Source: Paracoccus methylarcula (GTDB lineage: Bacteria > Pseudomonadota > Alphaproteobacteria > Rhodobacterales > Rhodobacteraceae). From it: DNA of 64,000 bases. This document shows positions 30,962 through 40,860 of the stretch, one piece after another (within the stretch, counting starts at the first letter, position 1; each line of letters starts with the position of its first letter). Where the stretch lies: the NCBI RefSeq assembly GCF_003007735.2, contig NZ_PXNQ02000002.1, forward strand, positions 248,001 through 312,000. The letters run 5' to 3'. A model generated the notes under the pieces. That model searched no databases. It worked only from the letters and a program-made list of their open reading frames with translations, and had not been told where the DNA came from. A program made the translations under genes and the position numbers.

Positions 30962-31660
30962 CTACTTCTCGTTGGGCAGGGCATAGGCGCCGATCTTGCT
31001 GGTGGCCAGTCCGGAACCCACCAGCGCTTCGGCGAATTTCGTGGCGACGGTCACGCCGTCGATTACCGGCACCCCGGTTTCCCGGCTCAGCCATTCCGTC
31101 AGGTCGGACATCCCCGCGCAGCCCAGCACCACCGCCTCGCATCCGTCCTCGTCGATGGCGCGCAGGATCTCGTCGCGGACCAGTTGGCGGGTATTCGAGC
31201 CCGGTTCCTCCAGCGCCAGCACCGGGATCTCGGCCGAACGGACGCGGCGGCAGAGATGGTCAAGCCCATATTGACGCACCAATGCCTCGATGATCGGGAC
31301 CGAGCGGGGCAGGGTCGTCACGATCGAGAAGGAGGTGGCGATCATGCTGGCCGCCTTCACCCCGGCCTCGCAGATACCCAGCACCGGGCCGGTCGCGATC
31401 TCGCGGCATGCCCCGATGGCCGGGTCGTCGAAACAGGCGACGATGATGGCGTCGGCCCCGGCCGTCTCGGCGGCCTGCACCTCGCGCAGCAGATGGGCAG
31501 CACAGATTGCCTCGTCGAAATGCCCCTCGATACTGGCCGGGGCGCCATGGGCCGTGCGGCCCTCGATCTCGACGGCATCACCCGCCACGGCCCTGGCCGC
31601 GATGGTGACCTTGTCCGTCATCGATTGGGTGGAGTTGGGATTGATAACAACCAGTTTCAT
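30962..31660 (-). CDS. Asp/Glu/hydantoin racemase-family protein
   Basis: A 232-residue protein of the aspartate/glutamate/hydantoin racemase superfamily. It opens MKLVVINPNSTQSMT, typical of hydantoin and allantoin racemases. The two catalytic cysteines are Cys76 in IIVACFDDP and Cys181 in VLGCAGM, and both are present. It is divergent from the binding-protein gene at 31937, and a GntR-type motif lies 37 bases upstream of its start, so it belongs to the 31-43 kb catabolic regulon. Racemisation of a hydantoin-like or amino-acid intermediate is inferred; decarboxylases and isomerases also occur in the superfamily. Confidence 0.87.
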   Translation of the reverse strand: MKLVVINPNSTQSMTDKVTIAARAVAGDAVEIEGRTAHGAPASIEGHFDEAICAAHLLREVQAAETAGADAIIVACFDDPAIGACREIATGPVLGICEAGVKAASMIATSFSIVTTLPRSVPIIEALVRQYGLDHLCRRVRSAEIPVLALEEPGSNTRQLVRDEILRAIDEDGCEAVVLGCAGMSDLTEWLSRETGVPVIDGVTVATKFAEALVGSGLATSKIGAYALPNEK

Positions 31661-31696
31661 GCGATGGCTCCTCGGATTCCGTCATTGATAACATAA

Positions 31697-31708
31697 ATTG
31701 TTAACAAT
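31697..31708. promoter_or_regulatory. candidate GntR operator, racemase side
   Basis: ATTGTTAACAAT, a perfect 12-bp palindrome upstream of the racemase gene. Near-identical words occur at 31864-31875 and, as an adjacent pair, at 42767-42790 next to the GntR gene. Confidence 0.6.
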
Positions 31709-31863
31709 CAAAGCGAATAGTTGTGCGGGGCAAAGCGATGCGGGATTTGAGCTGATTTGAATAAAAACAGTGGCATACTTTGTTCGCATCATCGAAAAAT
31801 CTATGTGATGCGCCGAAATTCACCCATGTTAAAGACCAATCACACCTCATCTTGCCAACAAAG

Positions 31864-31893
31864 ATTGTGAACAAAACGGTTGACAATTGTCAA
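31864..31893 (+). promoter_or_regulatory. candidate GntR operator and promoter, transporter side
   Basis: ATTGTGAACAAA (31864-31875) matches the motif at 11 of 12 bases to the copy at 42767. Five bases later TTGACAATTGTCAA (31880-31893) is a 14-bp palindrome whose TTGACA could serve as a -35 element for the operon starting at 31937; the -10 is not clear. Confidence 0.5.
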
Positions 31894-31936
31894 GATAACT
31901 TCATTCTTGGGGGTAAGGACGAGAAGGGGGAAATCC

Positions 31937-33502
31937 ATGAACAAGGCATTTCTGGGGGCATCGCTGGCTGTCATGATCTCGCATGGCGGTATCGCCATGG
32001 CCGAGAATGTACTGCGGTGGGGTGCTGCGCGGGATATCTATTCACTCGATCCCTATTCCCTTGGCTCGACCTCCAACCTGGCATTCCTGAACCATATTTA
32101 CGAAGGACTGGTGCGCTATACCCCGGATTTCGAGGTCGAGCCCGCCCTGGCCGAAAGCTGGGAACTGATCGGCCCCGCGACATGGCGGTTCCATCTGCGC
32201 AAGGGCGTTACCTTCCAGAACGGGGCAGGGTTCAATGCCGATGACGTGCTGGCCTCGATGAAACGGGTCAGCGATCCCGAATCGCCCTTGCGCGGCAATA
32301 TCCCGACCTATGTGAGCACGACGAAGATCGACGATTACACGGTCGATATCGAAACCACGTCGGGCAGCTCGCTGTTTCTGCGCGACATGACGAATATCTT
32401 CATGTTCGACGCGGGCTGGCTGAAGGACAACGATGCCGAAGCTCCGACCAGCGTGGGTGCCCAGACCGAGAATTTCGCGACCTACAATACCAACGGAACC
32501 GGTCCGTTCATGCTGGAAAGCCGGGTGCCCGACAGTGAAACCGTGCTGGTCGTCAACGAGGGCTGGTGGGATGAGCCGAAGCATGATCTCGACCGCATCG
32601 AGTTCACGCCGATCACTTCTGCACCGACGCGGGTGGCGGCGCTGCTTTCGGGTGAGATCGACCTGACCGAGTCGGTGCCGGTCCAGGACCTGGAACGTGT
32701 CGGGGCCAGCCCGGAGATCGAGGTGATCCAGCGCAGCGACCTGCGCACGGTGATGCTGTCCTTCAATCGCCGCGAGACGCTGGCGGATGGTCGCCCCAAC
32801 CCGTTCAACGACCTGCGCCTGCGACAGGCGATCGACATGGCCGTGGACCGCGAGTTGATCGGCAAGCGGATCATGCGCGGCAAGGCCCATATCGCAGGAA
32901 CCATGGTCGCGCCCGAGATTCCCGGCTATGATGCCGATCTGGACCTGCCGACGCCTTATGATCCCGACAAGGCCCGTGCGCTGATCGAGGAAGCCGGGCT
33001 GACCGGCACCGAATTCACCCTGACCTGCGCCAATGACGAGACGGTGAACGAAGAGTCCATGTGCCAGGCCGTCGTATCGATGCTGACGCGCGTGGGGCTT
33101 GCGCCTCGGCTGGATATCGGCCCGCGCGCAGTGCAATCGCCCAAGCGTTCCAGCGGCAAGGCCGACATGTTCATCACCAGCTGGGCCAATGAGCCGACGC
33201 TGGATGCCTATTCGCTGCTGGTGCAGGTGCTTTCAAGTGCCGACGAGGCACAGGGCGTGGCGAATTACGGTGATTGGTCCTATCCTGAAATCGACGAGCT
33301 CACCACGCAGATCAGCGTCGAGACCGACGAGGCCAGGCGTCTGGAGCTGGAACGCGAGGCGCTGAGGATCGCGAAGGACGAGGTGGTCCTGGTTCCATTG
33401 TACCAGCAGCCGATGGCCTGGGCGACGGGCGACGGGATATCCGAGGTGACAATCCGGGCCGACAACAAGCCGCGTCACTGGCTGACCCGCATGGGTGAGT
33501 GA
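31937..33502 (+). CDS. ABC transporter substrate-binding protein (family 5, copy 1)
   Basis: Periplasmic binding protein of the dipeptide/oligopeptide/nickel class (521 residues). A signal peptide (MNKAFLGASLAVMISHGGIAMA) starts at the ATG at 31937, which has AAGGGGGAA upstream. The mature protein has LRWGAARDIYSLDPYS and the class signature region WRFHLRKGVTFQNGAGFNAD. About 60% identical by eye to the next gene, and both precede a single permease pair, so two binding proteins probably feed one importer. The ligand is likely a small nitrogenous solute rather than a peptide, judged from the neighbouring amidohydrolases (inference). Confidence 0.88.
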   Translation: MNKAFLGASLAVMISHGGIAMAENVLRWGAARDIYSLDPYSLGSTSNLAFLNHIYEGLVRYTPDFEVEPALAESWELIGPATWRFHLRKGVTFQNGAGFNADDVLASMKRVSDPESPLRGNIPTYVSTTKIDDYTVDIETTSGSSLFLRDMTNIFMFDAGWLKDNDAEAPTSVGAQTENFATYNTNGTGPFMLESRVPDSETVLVVNEGWWDEPKHDLDRIEFTPITSAPTRVAALLSGEIDLTESVPVQDLERVGASPEIEVIQRSDLRTVMLSFNRRETLADGRPNPFNDLRLRQAIDMAVDRELIGKRIMRGKAHIAGTMVAPEIPGYDADLDLPTPYDPDKARALIEEAGLTGTEFTLTCANDETVNEESMCQAVVSMLTRVGLAPRLDIGPRAVQSPKRSSGKADMFITSWANEPTLDAYSLLVQVLSSADEAQGVANYGDWSYPEIDELTTQISVETDEARRLELEREALRIAKDEVVLVPLYQQPMAWATGDGISEVTIRADNKPRHWLTRMGE

Positions 33503-33576
33503 CCGGCGGGCAAGGAAACCAGGCGATCCGGCCGGAGAAGCGGGACGCCGAGACAAGATCAACATGGGAGTAACAG

Positions 33577-35139
33577 ATGAAACCGATACAAGCCGGATTA
33601 CTGGCCACGGCGGCGATGATGACGGCCATGTCCGTCCAGGCAGAGACGCTTCGTTGGGGGGCGGCCCGCGACATATACTCGCTGGATCCCTATTCCTACG
33701 GCGACAGCTATACCATCGCCTTCATGAACCATGTCTACGAGGCGCTGGTCCGCTATGACGAGAACCTTGAAATCGAGGGCGCGCTGGCCACGGAATGGGA
33801 GACCGTGTCTCCCTCGGTCTGGCGCTTCCACCTGCGCGAAGGGGTCACCTTCCAGGATGGCGCCGAATTCACTGCCGATGACGTGATCGCCTCGCTGACC
33901 CGCGTCAGCGATCCGGCATCGCCGCTCAAGGGCAATCTGCCGGCCTATAAATCCGCGACCAAGGTCGATGATCACACGGTCGATATCGAATTGACCGGTC
34001 CTTATCCGCTCTTGCTGAACGATCTCACCAATATCCTGATCTTCGATGCGGATTGGCTGAAGGACAACGATGCCGAGAAGCCAAGCGACGCCGCCGCCGG
34101 TGTCGAGAATTACGCCACCAACAATGCCAACGGAACCGGGCCTTTCATCGTCGAAAGCCGCACCCCGGACGCCAAGACGGTCCTGGTGCGCAACGAAGAC
34201 TGGTGGGATGAGCCGCAACATAATATCGACCGGATCGAGTTCACGCCCATCACCTCGGCCCCGACGCGCGTGGCGGCGCTGCTGTCCGGAGAGATCAATT
34301 TCACCGAGGAGGCGCCGGTCCAGGACCTTGAACGGCTCGCGGCGGCACCCGGCGTGACATTGCAGGAGACGCCCAGCCTGCGGACCATCATGTTCGGCTT
34401 CAACCGCAAGCCGGAGCTGGAGGACGGGCGCGAAAACCCCTTTAACGACCTGCATGTGCGCCAGGCCTTCGACATTGCCATTGATCGCGACCTGCTGGCC
34501 AAGCGCGTGTTCCGCGGCAAGTCGCGCCCATCGGGCTCGATGGTCGCGCCCGAGATCCCCGGCTATGCCGAGGCGCTGGACGCCTATCCCGCCGCCGATC
34601 CCGAAAAGGCCCGCGCGCTGCTGGCCGAAGCCGGGCATGAGGGGCTGGAATTCAGCCTGGTCTGCACCAATGACGCCTATGTCAATGACGAGGAACTGTG
34701 CCGCGCCGTGGTCTCGATGCTCAGCCGCGCGGGCTTCAAGCCAACCCTGGATTCCGCGCCGCAGGCATTGCAGACGCCCAAGCGGGCAGGGGGCAAGTCG
34801 GATGTCTATATCATCGGTTGGGCGACCCTGCCGATGATGGATGCCTATTCGGTCCTGCAACAGATCATCCATACCAAGGGCGAGGCCTGGGGTGTGTTCA
34901 ACTGGGGCGAATGGTCCTATCCCGAGATCGACAAGCTGATCGAACAGGCTTCGACGGAAATGGACCGCGACAAGCGGCTGGCGATCGAGACCGAGGCGCT
35001 GCAAATGGCCAAGGACGAGCTGGTGATGCTGCCGCTCTATCAGCAGCCGATGGCCTGGGCGATGTCCGAAAAGGTCGAATCGGTAGTGCAGAATCCGGAC
35101 AACAAGGCTCGCCACTGGCTGACCCGTCTGGCCGAGTGA
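33577..35139 (+). CDS. ABC transporter substrate-binding protein (family 5, copy 2)
   Basis: Second family-5 binding protein (520 residues), a tandem duplicate of the previous gene. Signal peptide MKPIQAGLLATAAMMTAMSVQA; GGGAG ribosome site 6 bases before the ATG. Shared stretches include ITSAPTRVAALLSGEI and LPLYQQPMAWA. Divergence is concentrated in the region after residue 10 of the mature protein and in the helix before the SAPT motif, which could alter ligand range. Two strong hairpins follow the stop. Confidence 0.88.
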   Translation: MKPIQAGLLATAAMMTAMSVQAETLRWGAARDIYSLDPYSYGDSYTIAFMNHVYEALVRYDENLEIEGALATEWETVSPSVWRFHLREGVTFQDGAEFTADDVIASLTRVSDPASPLKGNLPAYKSATKVDDHTVDIELTGPYPLLLNDLTNILIFDADWLKDNDAEKPSDAAAGVENYATNNANGTGPFIVESRTPDAKTVLVRNEDWWDEPQHNIDRIEFTPITSAPTRVAALLSGEINFTEEAPVQDLERLAAAPGVTLQETPSLRTIMFGFNRKPELEDGRENPFNDLHVRQAFDIAIDRDLLAKRVFRGKSRPSGSMVAPEIPGYAEALDAYPAADPEKARALLAEAGHEGLEFSLVCTNDAYVNDEELCRAVVSMLSRAGFKPTLDSAPQALQTPKRAGGKSDVYIIGWATLPMMDAYSVLQQIIHTKGEAWGVFNWGEWSYPEIDKLIEQASTEMDRDKRLAIETEALQMAKDELVMLPLYQQPMAWAMSEKVESVVQNPDNKARHWLTRLAE

Positions 35140-35147
35140 TCCCGGCG

Positions 35148-35204
35148 GCGGCATGGCCCTGGGGTCATGCCGCGAAACCCACCGGGCCGGACTGATCCGG
35201 CCCG
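35148..35204 (+). promoter_or_regulatory. tandem hairpins between binding-protein and permease genes
   Basis: GCGGCATG (35148-35155) / CATGCCGC (35166-35173) and CGGGCCGG (35183-35190) / CCGGCCCG (35197-35204), both perfect 8-bp stems. They can stabilise the upstream mRNA or partly terminate transcription, giving more binding protein than permease. Confidence 0.6.
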
Positions 35205-35231
35205 CAACATCACGGACATGAGTAGGCACTG

Positions 35232-36200
35232 ATGCTGGTCTTCATCCTAAAGCGTCTCGTCAATGCGATTTTCGTCATGCTGGCCGTGGCGTTCCTGGCC
35301 TTCGCGATCTTCCAGGTCGCGGGCGATCCGGTCGAGATGCTGGCCAATGAGCAAATGTCGCAGGCCGACCGCGACGCCCTGCGCGACCGCATGGGGCTGA
35401 ACGATCCCATGCCGGTGCAATTCCTGCGCTTCGTCGGCAATGCCGCACAGGGCGATTTCGGCATGTCCTACCGCAACAACCAGGACGTGATCGGGCTGAT
35501 CGCCGAGCGGTTCCCCGCCACCATGGAACTGGTGCTGGTCGCTACGCTGATCTCGCTCGTGGTGGGCATTCCCCTGGGGATCCTGACGGCGATCGGGCGC
35601 GGACGATGGTATGCCGAGGGGTTGCAATTCCTGTCGATCATCGGAGTCTCGCTGCCCAGTTTCGTGGTCGGCATCATGCTGATCCTGGTCTTTTCGGTCA
35701 TATTGGGCTGGTCGCCCTCATTCGGACGCGGCGAGGTCATCGATTTCGGATGGTGGAGCACCGGGCTGCTGACCCCCTCTGGGCGCGAGGCCCTGGTCCT
35801 GCCGGCGATTTCCTTGTCGCTTTACCAGATCACGCTGATCATGCGCCTGGTCCGGGCCGAGATGCTCGAGGTGCTGCGCACCGATTTCATCAAATTCGCA
35901 CGGGCCCGCGGGATACCCCGGCGGCGGATCTGGTTCCGCCATGCGCTTCGCAATTGCCTGATGCCAGTGGTCACCATGACGGCGATGAATGTGGGCGTGC
36001 TGATCGCCTTCGCGCTGATCACCGAGACGGTGTTCCAGTGGCCGGGAATGGGGATGCTGTTCATCCAGGCGGTGACCTTCCTCGATTTCCCCGTCATGGC
36101 CGCCTATCTGGTCATCATCTCCTTCATCTTCGTGGTGCTGAACACGGCGGTCGATATCAGCTACGCGATCATCGATCCGCGCCTGCGCAGCGCAAGGTAG
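35232..36200 (+). CDS. ABC transporter permease (DppB type)
   Basis: Inner-membrane permease of the peptide/nickel family (322 residues, about six helices). It starts MLVFILKRLVNAIFVML, has GDFGMSYRNNQDV in the first periplasmic region, and the ATPase-contact loop TDFIKFARARGIPRRRIW. It pairs with the next gene. Confidence 0.92.
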   Translation: MLVFILKRLVNAIFVMLAVAFLAFAIFQVAGDPVEMLANEQMSQADRDALRDRMGLNDPMPVQFLRFVGNAAQGDFGMSYRNNQDVIGLIAERFPATMELVLVATLISLVVGIPLGILTAIGRGRWYAEGLQFLSIIGVSLPSFVVGIMLILVFSVILGWSPSFGRGEVIDFGWWSTGLLTPSGREALVLPAISLSLYQITLIMRLVRAEMLEVLRTDFIKFARARGIPRRRIWFRHALRNCLMPVVTMTAMNVGVLIAFALITETVFQWPGMGMLFIQAVTFLDFPVMAAYLVIISFIFVVLNTAVDISYAIIDPRLRSAR

Positions 36201-36210
36201 AGCCCTTATC

Positions 36211-37197
36211 ATGTCCCAGCAGCAGAACCAGCTTTCCAGCATGACCCCGGTCCCGAGCGACGAACCCACGGCCTCTCCGCAGGATACGGGCAAGCGCGGC
36301 AAATGGCGGGACGGGGAGATCTACCAATCCTTCCGCAGGCGTCCGGCGACGATCGGGGCGGCGATATTGCTCCTGTTCCTGATCGCGACGGCTTTCCTGT
36401 CGCCACTCTTCGTGCCGCAAAATCCCTATGATGCGGCGCAACTCGACCTGTTGAATGCCGAGATCCCGCCGATCTGGCAGGCGGACGGCCAATGGCCCTT
36501 CATCCTCGGCACCGATACGCAGGGGCGCGACGTGCTGTCGGCGATCCTCTACGGCTCGCGCGTGTCGATCGTCATCGGCGTTGCCGCGGTGCTGCTGTCG
36601 CTGATCGTCGGTATCACCTTCGGCCTGCTGGCCGGGTATTACGGCGGCATCATCGACACGCTGCTGATGCGGCTTGGCGATGTGCTCCTGTCGATCCCGA
36701 CCATCCTGGTGGCGATCCTGGTCAGCTCGCTGGCCCGGCAGGCGCTGCCCGCATCATTGCGCGATGTCGGCGCGGCAGGGGTGCTGGTGCTGGCGATCGT
36801 GCTGTCGTCATGGGTGCAATATGCCCGCACCGTCCGCGCACAGGCCTCGGTCGAGCGCGAGAAGGAATATGTCCTTGCCGCGCGCGTGCTGCATGTCCCG
36901 AACCGCCGGATCATGCTGGGCCATATCCTGCCCAACACGCTCACCCCGATCTTCGTCGCCGCGACGCTGAATTTCGGCATGGCGATCCTGACCGAGGCGA
37001 CGCTGTCCTTCCTGGGCATCGGCATGCCCCCGGGCCAGCCCAGCCTCGGCACGCTGATCCGCTTGGGCAATGACTACCTGTTCTCGGGAAGCTGGTGGAT
37101 CGTGGTCTTCCCGGTGATGCAATTGTCGTTCCTGGTGGTGACCGTCAACATGATCGGCGACTGGCTGCGCGATGCGCTCAATCCGAAACTGAGGTAA
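36211..37197 (+). CDS. ABC transporter permease (DppC type)
   Basis: Second permease (328 residues). A hydrophilic N-terminal segment of about 40 residues precedes the first helix (about 48-68). The family motif GTDTQGRDVLSAILYGSRVS and the coupling loop KEYVLAARVLHVPNRRIM are present. Starts 10 bases after the DppB-type gene. Confidence 0.92.
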   Translation: MSQQQNQLSSMTPVPSDEPTASPQDTGKRGKWRDGEIYQSFRRRPATIGAAILLLFLIATAFLSPLFVPQNPYDAAQLDLLNAEIPPIWQADGQWPFILGTDTQGRDVLSAILYGSRVSIVIGVAAVLLSLIVGITFGLLAGYYGGIIDTLLMRLGDVLLSIPTILVAILVSSLARQALPASLRDVGAAGVLVLAIVLSSWVQYARTVRAQASVEREKEYVLAARVLHVPNRRIMLGHILPNTLTPIFVAATLNFGMAILTEATLSFLGIGMPPGQPSLGTLIRLGNDYLFSGSWWIVVFPVMQLSFLVVTVNMIGDWLRDALNPKLR

Positions 37198-37201
37198 GAC
37201 A

Positions 37202-38398
37202 ATGGCCGATCTTCTGATCCGAAATATCCGCCCCATGGGAGGCGAGCCCACCGACATCCTGATCCGCGATGGAAGGATCGCCGACATGGGCGCGGGATTG
37301 CAAGCCGATGGCGTCCCGGTCGAGGAGGGCGGGGGGCATCTGGTCATTCCCGGCTTGGTTGACGCCCATACCCATCTGGACAAGACCACATGGGGCATGG
37401 ATTGGCATGCGAATGACGCGAAAAAGACCCTTCGCGGCCGGATCGATTACGAGCGCGAGCAGCGGCTCGAGATCGGCATCGACCCGGCGCGGCAATCGAT
37501 GCGCCATGCCCTCGGCCTGATCGCCAATGGCGCGACGCTGATCCGCAGCCATGTCGATATCGACACGCGCCACGGACTGGCCCTGTTCGAGGGCGTGGTG
37601 GCCACGCGCGAGGCGCTGCGCGATCATGTCGAAATCGAGATCGTGGCCTTTCCGCAATCGGGAATGATGGAGCGCACCGGCACCGTGGAACTGCTGGACG
37701 AGGCGCTGGCCCAGGGGGCCGAGATCGTCGGCGGCATCGATCCCTGCGGCTTCGAGCGGGATCCGAAAGGCGCTCTGGACGCGATCTTCGGCCTCGCGCA
37801 GAAACATGGCAAGCCCATCGATATCCACCTGCACGAGCGCGGCGAGCTTGGCGCCTTCAGCATGGAAATGATCTTCGAGCGCACCCGCGCGCTCGGCATG
37901 CAGGGCAAGGTGGGGATCAGCCATGCATTCGCGCTTGGCGCGCCCGACTGGCTGCGCACGCAGGCCCTGATCGACGAGGTCGCCGAACTGGACATCCCGA
38001 TCTTCACCACCGGCGCACCCTCCGCCGAGGTCCCCGCGATCATGCGGCTGAAAGATGCTGGCATCCGGATGGGTGGCGGCTGCGACGGAATCCGCGATAC
38101 TTGGGGGCCGTGGGGGTTGCCCGACATGCTGCACCGCGCCGAGGTGATCGGCATGCGCAACGGGCTGCGCTGCGATTTCGAGCTGGAGCATGCCGTGCAT
38201 ATCTGCTCGGGCGGGGCGGCGCAGGCGATGGGCCGCGACGATTACCGGATCGAGACTGGCGGGGCAGGCGATCTGACCCTGCTGCAGGGGCAGACTTTGT
38301 CGCATGCGCTGGTGCAGCGCCTGCCGCGGCCGCTGGTCGTCAAGGCCGGGCGGGTCACGGCGCGCGATGGAACCGTGATCGGAAAGGACATGCCGTGA
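37202..38398 (+). CDS. CodA-like amidohydrolase (cytosine-deaminase family)
   Basis: A 398-residue amidohydrolase of the cytosine-deaminase type. Metal and catalytic residues line up with those of E. coli CodA: His56 and His58 in DAHTHLDK, His209 and the proton-shuttling Glu212 in IHLHERGE, His241 in SHAF, and Asp295 in GCDGIRDTW. AFPQ, which carries CodA's substrate glutamine, is kept, but the neighbouring loop differs (GIDP), so the substrate is probably not cytosine itself. Starts 4 bases after the DppC-type gene, with GAGG upstream, and its stop overlaps the next start. It likely deaminates or hydrolyses an imported N-heterocycle. Confidence 0.85.
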   Translation: MADLLIRNIRPMGGEPTDILIRDGRIADMGAGLQADGVPVEEGGGHLVIPGLVDAHTHLDKTTWGMDWHANDAKKTLRGRIDYEREQRLEIGIDPARQSMRHALGLIANGATLIRSHVDIDTRHGLALFEGVVATREALRDHVEIEIVAFPQSGMMERTGTVELLDEALAQGAEIVGGIDPCGFERDPKGALDAIFGLAQKHGKPIDIHLHERGELGAFSMEMIFERTRALGMQGKVGISHAFALGAPDWLRTQALIDEVAELDIPIFTTGAPSAEVPAIMRLKDAGIRMGGGCDGIRDTWGPWGLPDMLHRAEVIGMRNGLRCDFELEHAVHICSGGAAQAMGRDDYRIETGGAGDLTLLQGQTLSHALVQRLPRPLVVKAGRVTARDGTVIGKDMP

Positions 38399-39895
38399 CG
38401 GGCGGGGCAACCGGACTCGGGCAACTTGCGCTTGGGCAGCGGGCGGATGGACCGCTTCTGCTGACCGGGCGTTGGGTGATCCATGACAGCCCACAGGGCC
38501 GCCGGCTGATCGAGCATGGCGAGGTCGTGATAACGGGCGGGCAGGTCACTTTCGTCGGGCGCGATTATCCCGGCGAGGTCGCGGGCCGCGTCGATATGGG
38601 CATGAGCCTGATCTCGCCCGGCCTGATCGATCTGGATGCATTGTCGGATCTGGACACCACCATCCTTGGCATCGACCATCAGCCGGGCTGGGCCAAGGGC
38701 CGGGTCTGGCCGCGCTCCTATCTCGAGCGTGGTCCCTACGAGATGTATTCGCCCGAGGAGCTCGCCTTCCAGAAACGTTTCGCATTCGCGCAATTGCTGC
38801 AAAGCGGGATCACCACCGCCGCCCCCATCGCCAGCCTGTTCTATCGGCAATGGGGAGAGACAGCCGCTGAATTCGATGCCGCCGTGGATGCCGCCGCCGA
38901 TCTTGGGCTGCGGGTCTATCTGAGCCCGGCATACCGGGCGGGCGGCATGGTTCTGGAAGCTCCGGGAGAGATGCGCCCGGTCTTTGACGAGGCGCGGGGT
39001 TTGCAGGGGCTGAAGGATGCGGTCGGTTTCATTCGCCGCCACGATGGCAGCCACGGTGGATTGGTGCGCGGTTTGCTTGCGCCGGATCGTGTCGAGACCT
39101 GCACCGGGGAATTGCTGCGCAGGACATTTGCGGCGGCGGAAGAGCTTGATTGCCCGGTCCGCCTGCACATGGCGCAGGGCCAGATGGAACTGGATACCGT
39201 CCGCGCCCTGCATGGCTGCACCGCGCCGCAATGGCTTGCGGGGATGGGGCTGCTGGGGCCGCGCCTGATCGCGCCGCATGCGACCTGCGCCACTCCCGAG
39301 GATCTGGCGCGCTATGCGCAGAATGGCGTCAGCATCGTGCATTGCCCGCTGGTTTCGGGGCGTCACGGCGCGATGCTGAACAGCTTTGGAGAGCTGCGCA
39401 GCATGGGCATCAATATCGCCATGGGCACGGATACCGCTCCGCCCGACATGCTGCTGAACCTGCTGGTCGGATTGATCGGTGCGCATGTGAAGGGGCCGCA
39501 ACACCAGACCCCGACCCGCGATTTGTGGGATGCCGCCACCATCGGTGGCGGTGATGCGCTCGGGCGCTGACCTGGGGCGGCTGCGGGCAGGCGGACCCGC
39601 CGATATCGCGGTGTTTGCACTGAATGGCGCGATCATGACCCCCGCCATCGACCCGATTACCACGCTTGTGGCCGGAGGCTCGGGCAAGGTCACTCGCGCG
39701 GTCTTTGTCGATGGCCGCCTGTCGATGCGCCGGATTGCCGGGCAGGCAGAGGTGGCGGGGCTGGACCTGCTTGATGCGCAGACGCGTGCGCAGGCTCAGT
39801 TTGACGGTCTGGTCGCCAAATATCCCGAACGAAGCTGGCAGCACCCGCCGCTGTCGGAGTTATTCCCACCATCCTATCCCCTGGAGTCGTCATGA
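38395..39895 (+). CDS. amidohydrolase lacking the HxH metal motif (frameshift)
   Basis: Second amidohydrolase, ATZ/TRZ-like fold (about 500 residues after correction). The GTG at 38395 overlaps the previous TGA. The site that normally reads PGLxDxHxH reads PGLIDLDALSDLD, so both histidines are replaced (Asp81, Leu83), while His258 (RLHMAQ), His295 (APHATCA) and Asp346 (GTDTAPPD) remain. The frame breaks at about 39563-39567: CTCGGGCGCTGACC needs one base removed or two added to continue into DLGRLRAGGPADIAVF and on to the stop overlapping the next ATG. The metal site is thus altered or mononuclear; the reaction is unknown. Confidence 0.78.
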
Positions 39896-40860
39896 ATGTG
39901 CTGGAAGTCCGCGATCTGCGGGTAGAGTTTCCGACCCATCGCGGCGTCCTGACCGCGCTGGACAATGTCAGCCTGTCGATCCGCCCCGGCGAAATCCTGG
40001 GCGTCGTCGGCGAATCCGGCGCTGGCAAATCCATGACCGGGCTTGCCGTGCAGGGCCTGCTGGAACCACCCGGCCGGATCGCCTCGGGCTCGGTGACGCT
40101 GAACGGCAGGCGCATCGACACCCTGTCCGACCGCGAGATGACACGCATTCGTGGGCGCGAGATCGGCGCGATCTTCCAGGACCCGCTGACCTCGCTGAAC
40201 CCGCTATTCACCGTGGGCGCGCAACTGGTCGAGACCATCCGCCAGCATCTGCCGATGTCGAACTCGGCCGCCCGCTCCCGCGCCGTCGAATTGCTGGCCG
40301 AGGTCGGCATCCCCGCGCCCTCTGAGCGCGTGGATCACTATCCGCACCAATTCTCGGGCGGGATGCGGCAGCGCGTGGTCATTGCGCTCGCCCTTGCGGC
40401 GCGCCCGGGCCTGATCATCGCCGACGAGCCGACCACGGCGCTGGACGTGTCGATCCAGGCGCAGATCACGGCGCTGCTGCGGCGGCTTTGCGTGGAGCAT
40501 GGCTCGGCGGTGATGCTGGTCACCCATGACATGGGCGTCATCGCCGAAACGGCGGACCGGGTGGCGGTGATGTATGCCGGGCGCCTGATCGAGATCGGTG
40601 AGGTCGCGCAGGTCACCCGCGACCCGCAGCATCCCTATACGCAGGGGCTGATGGGCTCGATCCCCGCGCTTGGGGCAAGGGTGCCGCGGCTGCAACAGAT
40701 CGACGGCTCCATGCCGCGGCTGAACGCGATCCCGCCGGGCTGCGCCTTTAACCCGCGCTGCCCGCAGGCCGGGCCCAGATGCCGCCGCGAAAGGCCCGGG
40801 CTTATCACGGCAGGGGCCGAGCAGGCGGCCTGCTGGCTATTGGAAGGAGGCACGGCATGA
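39892..40860 (+). CDS. ABC transporter ATPase (DppD type)
   Basis: A 322-residue ATPase of the oligopeptide/nickel group. Walker [10 protein letters not shown] (about residue 38; Ser-Met instead of the usual Ser-Thr/Met is common in DppD), signature FSGGMRQR, Walker [13 protein letters not shown]. The C-terminal extension has [14 protein letters not shown], a cysteine-rich Fe-S-like motif of DppD. Start overlaps the previous stop as ATGA. Confidence 0.93.
   Translation: MNVLEVRDLRVEFPTHRGVLTALDNVSLSIRPGEILGVVGESGAGKSMTGLAVQGLLEPPGRIASGSVTLNGRRIDTLSDREMTRIRGREIGAIFQDPLTSLNPLFTVGAQLVETIRQHLPMSNSAARSRAVELLAEVGIPAPSERVDHYPHQFSGGMRQRVVIALALAARPGLIIADEPTTALDVSIQAQITALLRRLCVEHGSAVMLVTHDMGVIAETADRVAVMYAGRLIEIGEVAQVTRDPQHPYTQGLMGSIPALGARVPRLQQIDGSMPRLNAIPPGCAFNPRCPQAGPRCRRERPGLITAGAEQAACWLLEGGTA

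Noticed and set aside
30525..31142. 205-codon minus-strand frame across the tRNA gene
   Set aside because: It reads through the tRNA-Leu and the racemase in another frame, with no protein family features.
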